64,000 nucleotides of DNA from an uncultured Opitutia bacterium (lineage in GTDB: Bacteria; Verrucomicrobiota; Verrucomicrobiia; Opitutales; Opitutaceae), in the NCBI GenBank assembly GCA_903840415.1, contig CAIMFY010000094.1:62001-126000 (forward strand), written 5' to 3'. Within the stretch, counting starts at the first letter, position 1; each line of letters opens with the position of its first letter. The position numbers and the translations under genes were made by a program. This document shows, piece by piece, positions 53,478 through 64,000 of this stretch. The notes beneath the pieces are model-generated. The model saw only the letters and a list, made by a program, of their open reading frames with translations, had not been told where the DNA came from and did no database searches.

Positions 53478-54257
53478 CTACTTCGACTCTTCTTCGGTCA
53501 GGGGACGTTTCCGATATTCATCGAAAAACGCGTTCATCGGCTCAGCCATCCGATCCCGGTACAGGCCCATCTTAAAGTAAAACCATCCGTTCTTCGGGTA
53601 GCCGAATTCTTCCGTGTAGGCGGTAGTGCCGTGAAAGTCGCAAACTTGTTTTCCGTTCAGCCAGACTCGCACCAAACCTCCGTCCGAACGCACGTATTTG
53701 AGGTGAAAAACGAAATCCAGCCAGCGGCCGCGAATCTCCTCGTTTGTGCGAAAGAGGGTCTGTTGCTTGCGACTGGTCTGCAGCGTGACCGACAATTCGC
53801 CACCAACGTAGCGCAACGCGACGACCGGGTTGTCCACCAGTGCGGTGCGCTTGACGTCGTATTGTTTCCACTGGGCGAGCACGAGCCGGGTGGGCACCAC
53901 TTGAAAGTCTTTGGGCAGAAACAGACTGAAGGCATAGGCGAAACCGTCTTCTTCGCGCGCCACGAGATCCTTGCGTTCCATCAACTCGGCTCGCTCCGTT
54001 TCCTTGCTTTGGAGAGGATCGATTCCCTCATACTTGTCGCCTTGGTGAACAGTTACCTTGGCGGCGCCCCGTCCCACGCGGGTCACGATGGATTGAAGTT
54101 CGACGGAACCGGGTGCGAACCGTTCCGTATCCCATACTTTGCTCAGCGTGCTTCCCTCGAAGTCGTCGTAGACTTCCCGGTTCGACGCCGCCTGAGCGGT
54201 CGAACCCATGAGGAGTGCAACCAGAAGTGGAATGCTCCGACCAGTCGGGCGGATCAT
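53478..54257 (-). CDS. Polysaccharide lyase, heparin-lyase-like, exported
   Basis: 259 residues with a signal peptide (to AQA). The jelly-roll features of the heparin lyase I-like family are visible: VTVHQGDKYEG, ERAELMERKDL (the basic/acidic substrate patch), LAQWKQYDVKRTALVDNPVVALRYVGGELSV and YFKMGLYRDRM. Members cut uronic-acid-containing glycans such as alginate or glucuronan. The gene follows icd by only 11 bases, an unusual pairing. Confidence 0.8.
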   Translation of the reverse strand: MIRPTGRSIPLLVALLMGSTAQAASNREVYDDFEGSTLSKVWDTERFAPGSVELQSIVTRVGRGAAKVTVHQGDKYEGIDPLQSKETERAELMERKDLVAREEDGFAYAFSLFLPKDFQVVPTRLVLAQWKQYDVKRTALVDNPVVALRYVGGELSVTLQTSRKQQTLFRTNEEIRGRWLDFVFHLKYVRSDGGLVRVWLNGKQVCDFHGTTAYTEEFGYPKNGWFYFKMGLYRDRMAEPMNAFFDEYRKRPLTEEESK

Positions 54258-54268
54258 CGGAAGCGCTT

Positions 54269-56569
<2,301 letters not shown>

Positions 56570-56690
56570 TCAAAGACGTCGAATCCAGCCGGTCAAAGGC
56601 TTTTGCGCCGCAATTCTTGCGGTAACCGCCGCAATCGCTGCTGCGAGGAGCGAGGGCGCGGCGCGATCAATCGTGCGACCGTAGCCAGTG

Positions 56691-57623
56691 TCACTTCGCT
56701 TCGCCGATGATAGTGAGCGGACCGATCTCGACTTTCCCTTCGCGAGGTGGGGGCGTGACGGTTTCGACTTGGTCGGTCGTGCGCCCAACGAAGTTCACGG
56801 CGGTTATACTCATTTTCTCGAGCGCGCCGGAAAAGTTGTTGCCGGGTGAGCCCATGTTGAGGTGCAGCGTCCAGACTGCCCTCCGGTTTTCCCCAAGTGG
56901 TGTCGGCTGGTGGAGATCATACGCCTTGAGCACGATAAAATAGCGCTCCTCGCGGAGGTCGTGTCGCAGCGTATATTCGTCCGCCGTGGTGCCGAGGCCC
57001 TGGCTAAACTGGCGAAGCGCGCGGGTGTAGCCGAGCAACTGGGCGGCATTTGCGGCGGTCTGTTCGATGGAGATTTGGTCGGTGAGCTGCGAGAGGGCGT
57101 CAAACGCGCGCGCTTGGCCGCCTTCGTCGGCCCGTTCCGCCATCAGACCCGCAGCGACATCGTGCGTCGCGGCGGCCTGTTCGATTTTCGCTTGTCGGAT
57201 GCCGTCGACGACTGAGGTGTCGAGCGTGGGCGACGTGCGGGCCGTCAACTCCAGCATCGAGGTTTGCGGCGACGTCGTGCCCCAATGGACCACGATGAGA
57301 AGATCCGCCTCCTTTGGGTTCTTGGCGGGAAGATATTCGCGGCGACCGAGCTCGGGCGCAAAAATTTCGGCGATGTGGCGAAACGACATTCGCTCGATGG
57401 ATTTGTCCACCGACAAGCCATCGAAGTAATGACCCTGCATCACCACGTAGGTCTCTCGCTTTGGCTTTTCACCACTGAATTTCTGGCGAGTATATTCGGG
57501 ATCAGCAGTGGCTACCACTACGACCTTGGAGTCGGCCAGACAGCGTGTGGCGGCCGGCAGGCAGGTCACGGCGAGCATGGCGACAAGGGTTAGAGGCGGG
57601 GATCTCGTCACGGAAAAGCTCAT
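56691..57623 (-). CDS. Exported protein of unknown function
   Basis: 310 residues with a signal peptide (ending about RCLA). No known motif is clear. A stretch ADLLIVVHWGTTSP and the later LREERYFIVLKAYDL suggest a mixed alpha/beta domain as in some envelope proteins. It precedes icd on the same strand by 154 bases and is divergent from the GH2 gene. Confidence 0.65.
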   Translation of the reverse strand: MSFSVTRSPPLTLVAMLAVTCLPAATRCLADSKVVVVATADPEYTRQKFSGEKPKRETYVVMQGHYFDGLSVDKSIERMSFRHIAEIFAPELGRREYLPAKNPKEADLLIVVHWGTTSPQTSMLELTARTSPTLDTSVVDGIRQAKIEQAAATHDVAAGLMAERADEGGQARAFDALSQLTDQISIEQTAANAAQLLGYTRALRQFSQGLGTTADEYTLRHDLREERYFIVLKAYDLHQPTPLGENRRAVWTLHLNMGSPGNNFSGALEKMSITAVNFVGRTTDQVETVTPPPREGKVEIGPLTIIGEAK

Positions 57624-57808
57624 TATCGCGGCGAGCGAACGATGGTGTCAAAAGCCAAACCCAGGGCAGCGCGGCGCCACTTGATTTGGCGGGAAAAACG
57701 TGGCGGCAAACCAGTTTGAATGGTCGGGCTCCTCCGCAAAACCGGACGGTCCGCTGTTTTAGCGACAAATCATTTTGCTTTCATTGCGGTGCTTGGTCCG
57801 ATGAGGGG

Positions 57809-60451
57809 ATGCGTCACCTCAGCATTCTTTTGTCGGCTGGTCTCCTCGCTTGGTGCGGTAACGTGCTTGCCGCGGAACCGCGTTACTCGCCGCCGGCGTC
57901 GCCGCGCGCCATGTTCAATTTCAACCCAGGCTGGAAGTTCGCCTTCGGCGATGCGGCCGGCGCCGATCAGCCGGCATTCGACGACGCCACCTGGGCGAGC
58001 GTCAGTCTCCCGCACACGTGGAACGAGACCGACTCTTACCGCGCCTACATCAGCCACAGCGGCGGCGACCAGACGGAAAAATTCGGCGTCGGCTGGTATC
58101 GGAAGCACTTCAAGCTCCCCGCGAGCGCCGCCGGCCAGAAAGTTTTCCTTCAATTCGATGGGATGCGCCAGGCCGGGCGTTTTTTCCTGAACGGACAACC
58201 GATCGGGAAATATGAAAACGGCGTGACCGCCGTCGGCCTCGACCTCACGAAGGCCGCGAAGTTTGGCGATCAGGAAAACATTCTCGCCGTGAAAGTGGAC
58301 AACAGCCCGAACTACAAGGAGGAGTCCTCGGGCACGCCGTTTCAATGGAACGCGAAGGACTTCAATCCGAATTTCGGCGGGCTCAACCGCGACGCCACTC
58401 TGATCGTTGCGGGCAAAATTTATCAGACGCTGCCCCTCTACGAAAATCTCAAAACCACCGGCATCTACATTTATCCCGAGGCGATCGATTTGAAGAAGAA
58501 GACCGTGGACGTGAAGGTGGAGGCCGAGGTAGCCAACGAAACCGGCGACTACGCCTCCATCACGTTGTCCGCGGTGGTTGTGGACCGTGATGGTGTCGTG
58601 CGCGCGAAACTCGATGGCAACACCTCCGACCTAGTGGCCGGCCAGGCAGAAATTTTCACTGCGTCCGGCCCGCTAAAGGACGCCCGTTTTTGGGATGTGA
58701 ACGATCCGTATCTCTATCGCGTTTTTTCGATCCTCAGCGTGAACGGCAGAGTCGTGGACGTGTGCGAGACGACGACCGGATTTCGTCAGACGGAGTTCAA
58801 GGGCGGCGCGGGCGCGGGTGGCGTGTGGTTGAACGGTCGCTTCGTCTGGCTCACCGGTTACGCGCAGCGCTCGGCGAACGACTGGGCCGGGCTCGGCGGT
58901 GCGTATCCGGACTGGATGCACGAGTTCACGCTCCAACTCCTGCGCGAGAGCAACGGCAATTACCTGCGCTGGATGCACGTCGCGCCGCAGCGCGCCGATT
59001 CCGCCGCATGCGATCGCCTCGGCATCGTGCAAGTCTGCCCGGCGGGCGACAAGGAACGCCTCGTCACGGGCCGCCAGTGGGAGCAGCGCGCCGAAGTCAT
59101 GCGCGCGACGATGATTTTCTACCGCAACAGCCCGAGCACGTTTTTTTGGGAGGCGGGCAACACCATTGTGACGCCGGAGCAAATGGAGCAGATGGTAGCG
59201 CTGCGTAAGGAACTCGACCCGCACGGCGGCCGCGTGATGGGCACCCGCGACAACGATCTTGCGAACGAAAACAAGGCGCTCACGCCGATGTCAGAGTATT
59301 TCGGCGTGATGATCGGGCAGGCGCTGCAAACCGACAAAATCGCGGGCGACGACATTTTCCGCGGCTACAGCATCGCTCGTCGCGACAAGGCGCCGCTGAT
59401 TGAGACGGAGGATTTTCGCGACGAAGCCGGCCGCGATGTCTGGGACGAATTCTCCCCACCGCACTTCGGCTTTAAACCCAAGAGCGGCTCGATGGGTGGC
59501 CGGCCCGTGGATACCTACCACTGGAACTCGGAGACGTTCGCGCTCGCCGGGGCGACGCGCTACGCGAGCTATGTGCGCAACCGCATCGACAACCCCGATC
59601 CTGGGCACTCGAAATGGTCGGCCTACTGCTCGATCTATTTTACGGATGAGGATGCCGACGGCCGGCAACAGGGCAGCTATGTGCTGCGCGTGAGCGGCAA
59701 GGTGGACGGCGTGCGGCTGCCGAAATCGCTCTTCTACGTTTCGCGCGTGATGCAAAACGAGCAGCCCGACCTGCACATCATCGGACACTGGAATTATCCC
59801 GCCAACACGAAGAAAACCGTCTACCTAGCGGCGTCGCACTGCGACCAGGTGGAACTGTTCGTGAACGGGAAATCCCTCGGCTCGGCGAACAAGCCGCACA
59901 AATTTGTCGATACCTTCGGTGGCAGAACCATGGGCTCGGCCGAGCTGGAGTCGGGCACGGACACGGGTTGTGTTTACGCTTTTCCAGAGGTGGTGTTCGC
60001 GCCCGGCACGATCAAGGCGGTGGCGACCAAGGGCGGCAAGATGGTCGCGCAACAGGAAATCCAAACCGCGGGTGAACCGAAGGCGATCAAGCTCACGCTC
60101 CACACCGGGCCGGCGGGCTTGCAAGCCGACGGGAGCGACGTCGCGCTGATCGACTTCGAGGTGATCGATGCGCAGGGCCGCCGCTGCCCGACGGACGAGA
60201 CGCGCGTGGATTTTGCCGTCACGGGTCCAGTGGTCTGGCGTGGCGGTTTCAACGCCGCGAAACTCAACACGACGAACAATCTCTACCTCGACACCGAGTG
60301 CGGCATCAACCGCGTCGCCGTCCGCTCCACGCTGACGGCCGGCATCATCACCGTTACCGCGACGAGCGCCGGCCTCACGTCCGGGACGTTGAAAATCGAA
60401 GCGAGACCGGTCGCGATCATGTCTGGCCTCGTGCGCGTGGCATTGCCCTGA
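57809..60451 (+). CDS. Glycoside hydrolase family 2 protein, exported
   Basis: 880 residues with a signal peptide (to VLAAE). N-terminal jelly-roll sugar-binding domain (about 35-190, FAFGDAAGADQPAFDDATW, SLPHTWNETDSY, GVGWYRKHF), an immunoglobulin-like domain (about 195-310), a TIM barrel (about 310-600) and C-terminal Ig-like domains (about 620-870, LAASHCDQVELFVNGKSLG). The catalytic Asn-Glu of GH2 is replaced by Asn-Thr (FFWEAGNT near residue 445), while a candidate nucleophile Glu remains in LIETEDF near 531. The true activity is uncertain. Confidence 0.87.
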   Translation: MRHLSILLSAGLLAWCGNVLAAEPRYSPPASPRAMFNFNPGWKFAFGDAAGADQPAFDDATWASVSLPHTWNETDSYRAYISHSGGDQTEKFGVGWYRKHFKLPASAAGQKVFLQFDGMRQAGRFFLNGQPIGKYENGVTAVGLDLTKAAKFGDQENILAVKVDNSPNYKEESSGTPFQWNAKDFNPNFGGLNRDATLIVAGKIYQTLPLYENLKTTGIYIYPEAIDLKKKTVDVKVEAEVANETGDYASITLSAVVVDRDGVVRAKLDGNTSDLVAGQAEIFTASGPLKDARFWDVNDPYLYRVFSILSVNGRVVDVCETTTGFRQTEFKGGAGAGGVWLNGRFVWLTGYAQRSANDWAGLGGAYPDWMHEFTLQLLRESNGNYLRWMHVAPQRADSAACDRLGIVQVCPAGDKERLVTGRQWEQRAEVMRATMIFYRNSPSTFFWEAGNTIVTPEQMEQMVALRKELDPHGGRVMGTRDNDLANENKALTPMSEYFGVMIGQALQTDKIAGDDIFRGYSIARRDKAPLIETEDFRDEAGRDVWDEFSPPHFGFKPKSGSMGGRPVDTYHWNSETFALAGATRYASYVRNRIDNPDPGHSKWSAYCSIYFTDEDADGRQQGSYVLRVSGKVDGVRLPKSLFYVSRVMQNEQPDLHIIGHWNYPANTKKTVYLAASHCDQVELFVNGKSLGSANKPHKFVDTFGGRTMGSAELESGTDTGCVYAFPEVVFAPGTIKAVATKGGKMVAQQEIQTAGEPKAIKLTLHTGPAGLQADGSDVALIDFEVIDAQGRRCPTDETRVDFAVTGPVVWRGGFNAAKLNTTNNLYLDTECGINRVAVRSTLTAGIITVTATSAGLTSGTLKIEARPVAIMSGLVRVALP

Positions 60452-60483
60452 TTGGCTGCCGTAGCGACCCACGCTGCTTTACC

Positions 60484-61428
60484 ATGAACCTCCCCAGACC
60501 CACATCGTTCGTTCTGTTGGCGTTTGTGCTGCTGGCGCGCCCCGGCTTCGCGCAAATCAACACCGTCCAAACCGTCGCGCCCGGCGTTTATTTCCACGAA
60601 GGTGATCCGCGCCGCGGCCACAGTAACAACGGCTGGATAGTCTTCGACGACTTCGTGCTCGTGATCGATGCGAACTATCCTTCTGGCGCAAAAATCGTCA
60701 TGCCGCAGATCGCTGCGACGACGGAGAAGCCCGTGCGTTTCGTCTTCAACACGCACCATCACGCCGACCACGCCTATGGCAACCAACTCTGGGCCGACGC
60801 CGGGGCTACGATTGTCTCGAGCACCGCCGCGCTCGCCGAGTTGAAGTCAGTCGAGACCGGCGCGTTTGGCGGCGAACCAGGTCGCTGGGAAACCTCCGCC
60901 AAGACTCGGCCTGATGTTGCCGCCACCAAACTCAAGCCGCCCGTGCTGCTGTTCCCGCGCGATCTGTTTGTGGACGACGGTCGTCATCGCGTGGAGTTGC
61001 TCTGGCTCGGTGCCGGCCACACCAAGGGCGACGCGTATGCCTGGCTGCCGAAGGAAAAAATTCTTTTCACCGGTGATGCCTGCGTGAACGGTCCGCGCAA
61101 CAACGTGAACGACGGTGATCTCGGCGAATGGATCAAGACGCTCGAACTCGTGAAGCAGCTCGGCGCGGAGAAAGTCTGCCCCGGTCATGGTCCGATGGGT
61201 GGCCCGGAAATCATCGTCAACCAGCAGGTGTATCTCATCGCCTTGCGGCGGGAAGTGAAGGCGCTCATGGACGCGCACAAGACGCCGGCCCAAGTGAAGG
61301 CGGCGTTGCCCGACATCGCGGCGGCGATCAAACAAGACCCGCGGGCGGCGATCTACGCGCCGCCCAATCTCACGGCGCACGTGCAGAAAGCGTGGACCGA
61401 GTTGGGTGGCGAACCGTTGCCGAAATAG
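60484..61428 (+). CDS. MBL-fold metallo-hydrolase, exported
   Basis: 314 residues with a signal peptide (to FAQ). Metal ligands are HHHADHAYGN, the GAGHTKGD His, FTGDACVNG and GHGP. These resemble class B3-like and quinoprotein-relay metallohydrolases in the periplasm. It follows the GH2 gene by 32 bases. Substrate unknown. The open frame upstream to 60298 overlaps GH2 and is not part of the gene. Confidence 0.83.
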   Translation: MNLPRPTSFVLLAFVLLARPGFAQINTVQTVAPGVYFHEGDPRRGHSNNGWIVFDDFVLVIDANYPSGAKIVMPQIAATTEKPVRFVFNTHHHADHAYGNQLWADAGATIVSSTAALAELKSVETGAFGGEPGRWETSAKTRPDVAATKLKPPVLLFPRDLFVDDGRHRVELLWLGAGHTKGDAYAWLPKEKILFTGDACVNGPRNNVNDGDLGEWIKTLELVKQLGAEKVCPGHGPMGGPEIIVNQQVYLIALRREVKALMDAHKTPAQVKAALPDIAAAIKQDPRAAIYAPPNLTAHVQKAWTELGGEPLPK

Positions 61429-61498
61429 GCGCGGCCTGCGGACCGACTTGCGGTCGCCGCCTTGAACGAGCAACGTCCGCCAGCTCCCCTTTTTTCCT

Positions 61499-62044
61499 AT
61501 GAAGAAATTCCTTCCGTTCTTCCTCCTCGCCGCCGCTAGTCTCTGCGCGCAATCGCAGAAAATCGACTTGGGTGCGCACGGCCGCATCGCGCTCTACCTC
61601 GACGACACGTGGAAATTCGACGTCGCCGATTTCGGTGACCGGCAGATGGTGACCATCGCTCCGAAGGGCGATGCCAACGCTTCTTGCGCGCTCACGATCA
61701 CGTTTCCCGATCAGGATCGGCTGGATACTAAGAAACGGCTGAGCCTGCGCGTCGAGGTGAGCGGGACGGCGATCGCGGGCCAGTCCGTCGAGGGGAAGGC
61801 CATCGCGAAGGAATTTTCGCTGCAAACGGGCTATGGCTACTTCTGCAATTTCACCGACCCCGATCTCGTCGGCAAGCCGCCGGAGAAAGGGAACTTCAAA
61901 ACCATCAGCGCTGGCATGATTCATCTCGCTGCGGACGTGCTGATCGAGGTCACGATTTCGGCGGACGGTTTCAGCAGCGCGCCCTACCAGCAACTTCTCG
62001 GGATGATCGAGGGTATGGAATATACGCCTGCCGCGAAACGCTAG
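61499..62044 (+). CDS. Exported protein of unknown function
   Basis: 181 residues with a signal peptide (MKKFLPFFLLAAASLCAQSQ). The mature part is beta-rich (GRIALYLDDTWKFDVADFGDRQMVTIAP) with a C-terminal helix. A similar plan occurs in small periplasmic binding or inhibitor-like proteins, but I do not recognise it. It lies 70 bases after the MBL gene and ends 9 bases from the stop of the convergent esterase gene. Confidence 0.68.
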   Translation: MKKFLPFFLLAAASLCAQSQKIDLGAHGRIALYLDDTWKFDVADFGDRQMVTIAPKGDANASCALTITFPDQDRLDTKKRLSLRVEVSGTAIAGQSVEGKAIAKEFSLQTGYGYFCNFTDPDLVGKPPEKGNFKTISAGMIHLAADVLIEVTISADGFSSAPYQQLLGMIEGMEYTPAAKR

Positions 62045-62053
62045 CCGGAGCGG

Positions 62054-62971
62054 TTAGGACTTCGCTGCGGTCAACCAACCGCCGTTGCGCAGCCATTCTT
62101 CAAGGCGATTGGTCCAGGTCGATGGTCCGGGCAGATCCGGCCTCATGCCGAAGCCGTGCGGACCTTTCGGCCAGACGTGGAGTTCGGCGTCGACGCCGGC
62201 CTTCCGCAGCGCTTGGAAAAACATGAGGGAGTTTTCAACCGGCACAGTCTTGTCCTCCTCGGTGGCGACCAGAAACGTCGGGGACGTTTCCTTGGTGACG
62301 TGCAGTTCCAGCGACATGTGGTCAAGCGCCTCGGGTGTGGGCGTCGCGCCGAGCAGGGCTTTGCGCGAACCGGCGTGGACCAGCGGATCTTTCATCGTGA
62401 TGACGGGGTATAGGAGCACGGCGAAATCGGGCCGGCCGCTGACGGCGTCGAGCGCGGCGCCGGTCTTGCCGTCGGGATCGTTGAAGAGCGTGGAGGCGCT
62501 CGCCGCGAGATGGCCGCCGGCCGAGGCGCCGAGCACGCCGATGCGTTCCGGTTTCACACCGAATTCAGTGGCGCGCGACCGCACGAGCCGAATGGCGCGG
62601 AGCACATCGCGCAACGGCGCGGGGTGGCCGTATTCCACCATGCGGTAGTGGAGCACGAAGGCGGTGACGCCAAGGGCGTTGAGCCGCGCCGCGATGAGCG
62701 AGCCTTCGTTTTCGATCGAGAGGCGGACGTAGCCGCCGCCCGGGCAAATGATCACCGCTGTGCCGACGGCCTTGTCGGCGGGAGCGGGGAAGACGGCGAA
62801 GTAGGGATGGTGGACATTGGAGGCGCGCGCGCCCTCGATTTTCTCCGGCGTGGCGTCGGCGCGCAGGCCGGGCACGCCTTCGGGCCAAATCTCGATAGTC
62901 GCGGGTTCGGCGGCGAGTCCGGCGAGGGGGAGGATTGCAGAGAGCAGAATCAATACGCGGGGTAGCTTCAT
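62054..62971 (-). CDS. Alpha/beta hydrolase, exported esterase-like
   Basis: 305 residues with a signal peptide (to GLAAEP). Fold motifs: IICPGGGYVRLSIENEG (oxyanion region), GVLGASAGGHLAAS (nucleophile Ser in GASAGG), an Asp in TEEDKTVPVENSL and a His in WPKGPHGFG. This is the acetylxylan-esterase-like group of the lipase family and would suit removal of acetyl groups from glycans. Divergent from xylulokinase. Confidence 0.87.
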   Translation of the reverse strand: MKLPRVLILLSAILPLAGLAAEPATIEIWPEGVPGLRADATPEKIEGARASNVHHPYFAVFPAPADKAVGTAVIICPGGGYVRLSIENEGSLIAARLNALGVTAFVLHYRMVEYGHPAPLRDVLRAIRLVRSRATEFGVKPERIGVLGASAGGHLAASASTLFNDPDGKTGAALDAVSGRPDFAVLLYPVITMKDPLVHAGSRKALLGATPTPEALDHMSLELHVTKETSPTFLVATEEDKTVPVENSLMFFQALRKAGVDAELHVWPKGPHGFGMRPDLPGPSTWTNRLEEWLRNGGWLTAAKS

Positions 62972-63087
62972 CGCCGGCCACTATTGGGGGTCTAATGTGC
63001 GAATCAATTCTTCCCGTTTGATTTTGAAGTGGACGGTCCGACCGGGTGAACTGGCCGCGTCATCTCCAAACCCGCAGTATTTTCGCC

Positions 63088-64000
63088 ATGTCCCTTTTCA
63101 TCGGCATCGATTCCGGCACCCAGAGCGTCAAGGCGATCGTCCTCGATCTCGATGCGCGCAAAGTCGTCGCCGAAGCGCGCGCGCCGCACGCACTTATCCC
63201 TGGCTTGCCGGTCGGCCATATGGAGCAGCATCCGGCGGATTGGACGGCGGCGCTCGATACAGTGCTGGCCGAAGTCGCCGCGAAGACCGATCGGTTGCGG
63301 GTGCGCGGCATCGGCGTGTCGGGGCAGCAGCACGGCTTCGTGCCGCTCGATGCGCACGGCGCGGTGATCCGGCCGGCGAAACTCTGGTGCGACACGAGCA
63401 CGACCGTCGAGTGTGCGATCATCACGAGAAAGCTCGGAGGCCCGAAGGCGGCGATTCGTAAGACTGGCAACCTGATCCTGCCGGGGTTCACGGCGCCGAA
63501 GATTCTCTGGCTGAAGCGGCACGAACCGGCGAACTACCGGCGGTTGCGGCACGTGTTGCTGCCGCACGACTACCTGAATTTACATCTCACGGGAAATTAC
63601 TTCATGGAGTGTGGCGACGCCTCGGGCACGGCGTTGATGGACGTGCGCCGGCGTCGCTGGTCGCGCGACGCCGTCAACTCGATCGACCCCCAACTCGCGG
63701 ATTGGCTTCCGGCGATTTCGCAATCGCACGAGGCGGCGGGCACGCTGCGAGCGGAACTCGCCGAGAAATTCGGATTTTCCCGCGACGTCGTCGTCAGCGC
63801 CGGCGGCGGCGACAACATGATGGGTGCTATCGGCACGGGCAACGTCGCGCCGGGCGTCGTGACGGCGAGCTTCGGCACGAGCGGCACGATCTACGCGTTT
63901 GCACGGAAACCGGTAATCGATCCGCAGGGGGAAATTGCGGCGTTTTGTTCTTCGACGAGCGGATGGTTGCCGCTGCTCTGCACGATGAATGTGACGACCG
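63088..64000 (+). CDS. xylB: Xylulokinase, 3' end outside window
   Basis: FGGY-family sugar kinase, about 304 residues visible. N-terminal FIGIDSGTQSVKAIVLDL phosphate loop, GVSGQQHGFVPLD, LWCDTST, HDYLNLHLTGNYF and the second motif SAGGGDNMMGAIGTG. It phosphorylates xylulose for entry into the pentose phosphate pathway. No stop is reached before the window ends. A xylose isomerase gene could follow. The start is 116 bases from the esterase start, on the opposite strand. Confidence 0.9.
   Translation, partial: MSLFIGIDSGTQSVKAIVLDLDARKVVAEARAPHALIPGLPVGHMEQHPADWTAALDTVLAEVAAKTDRLRVRGIGVSGQQHGFVPLDAHGAVIRPAKLWCDTSTTVECAIITRKLGGPKAAIRKTGNLILPGFTAPKILWLKRHEPANYRRLRHVLLPHDYLNLHLTGNYFMECGDASGTALMDVRRRRWSRDAVNSIDPQLADWLPAISQSHEAAGTLRAELAEKFGFSRDVVVSAGGGDNMMGAIGTGNVAPGVVTASFGTSGTIYAFARKPVIDPQGEIAAFCSSTSGWLPLLCTMNVTT

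Overview
This 64 kb window is GC-rich, tightly packed chromosomal DNA with genes on both strands. The gene families present (an L21/L27 pair, a FmdB-like protein, monomeric isocitrate dehydrogenase, many secreted glycan-active proteins and Tat-exported TIM-barrel proteins) suggest a Gram-negative heterotroph of the Verrucomicrobiota, probably Opitutaceae. That placement is inferred from gene content and style and was not checked by any search. I see no rRNA, tRNA, CRISPR array, transposase or phage gene.

Layout. 1-4158: the end of a phosphate system (pstA-pstB-phoU-phoB-phoR), with overlapping or near-abutting genes. 4209-7669: a small membrane protein, rpmA-rplU, and a PfkB-type sugar kinase coupled to an MFS carrier. 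7696-12360: a 3-methyladenine glycosylase facing a run of leftward genes (GT9 glycosyltransferase, DUF3108, MBL exonuclease, zinc-ribbon protein, AI-2E family permease). 12403-19178: a leftward four-gene envelope module, DUF1302 outer-membrane protein, DUF1329 lipoprotein-sorting-like protein, YCF48-like beta-propeller and RND/MMPL exporter. This is the most interesting system in the window. 19387-23691: uvrA and a PAS sensor kinase. 23871-29211: a glycan region with a full GH43 gene, a truncated GH43 copy, a Trm112-like/methyltransferase pair between them, a large unrecognised secreted protein and a TonB-like protein. 29413-40613: housekeeping and nucleic-acid genes (yebC, dinB-like, FmdB-like, IMPase, beta-CASP nuclease, apaG, purH, M20 peptidase, yjdM, engB, DEAD helicase, S4 protein). 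40743-50459: two Tat-exported TIM-barrel proteins, an HD protein, a cNMP-binding histidine kinase, a diheme cytochrome c, an orphan molybdopterin subunit, a DTW protein and a membrane protein. 50499-53290: a frameshifted VOC gene, a DHFR-like gene, an LD-carboxypeptidase and a second truncated gene copy. 53478-64000: a polysaccharide lyase, monomeric icd, a GH2 protein, an MBL hydrolase, an esterase and the start of a xylulokinase gene, pointing to plant or algal polysaccharide and pentose use.

How genes work together. PhoR/PhoB/PhoU with PstAB form the usual phosphate-sensing transporter complex. GH43, the polysaccharide lyase, GH2, the esterase, the MFS carrier, the PfkB kinase and xylulokinase are scattered parts of carbohydrate breakdown. 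The DUF1302 module probably links an inner-membrane RND pump to the outer membrane.

Structural oddities. Two separate places show a 3' fragment of one gene on the far side of an unrelated gene from the intact copy (GH43 around the methyltransferase, DHFR-like around the LD-carboxypeptidase). There are several perfect hairpins at gene starts or inside the envelope operon, a 24-bp perfect palindrome, two convergent gene pairs that share a CTAG as both stop codons, and a GH2 protein lacking the usual Asn-Glu catalytic pair.
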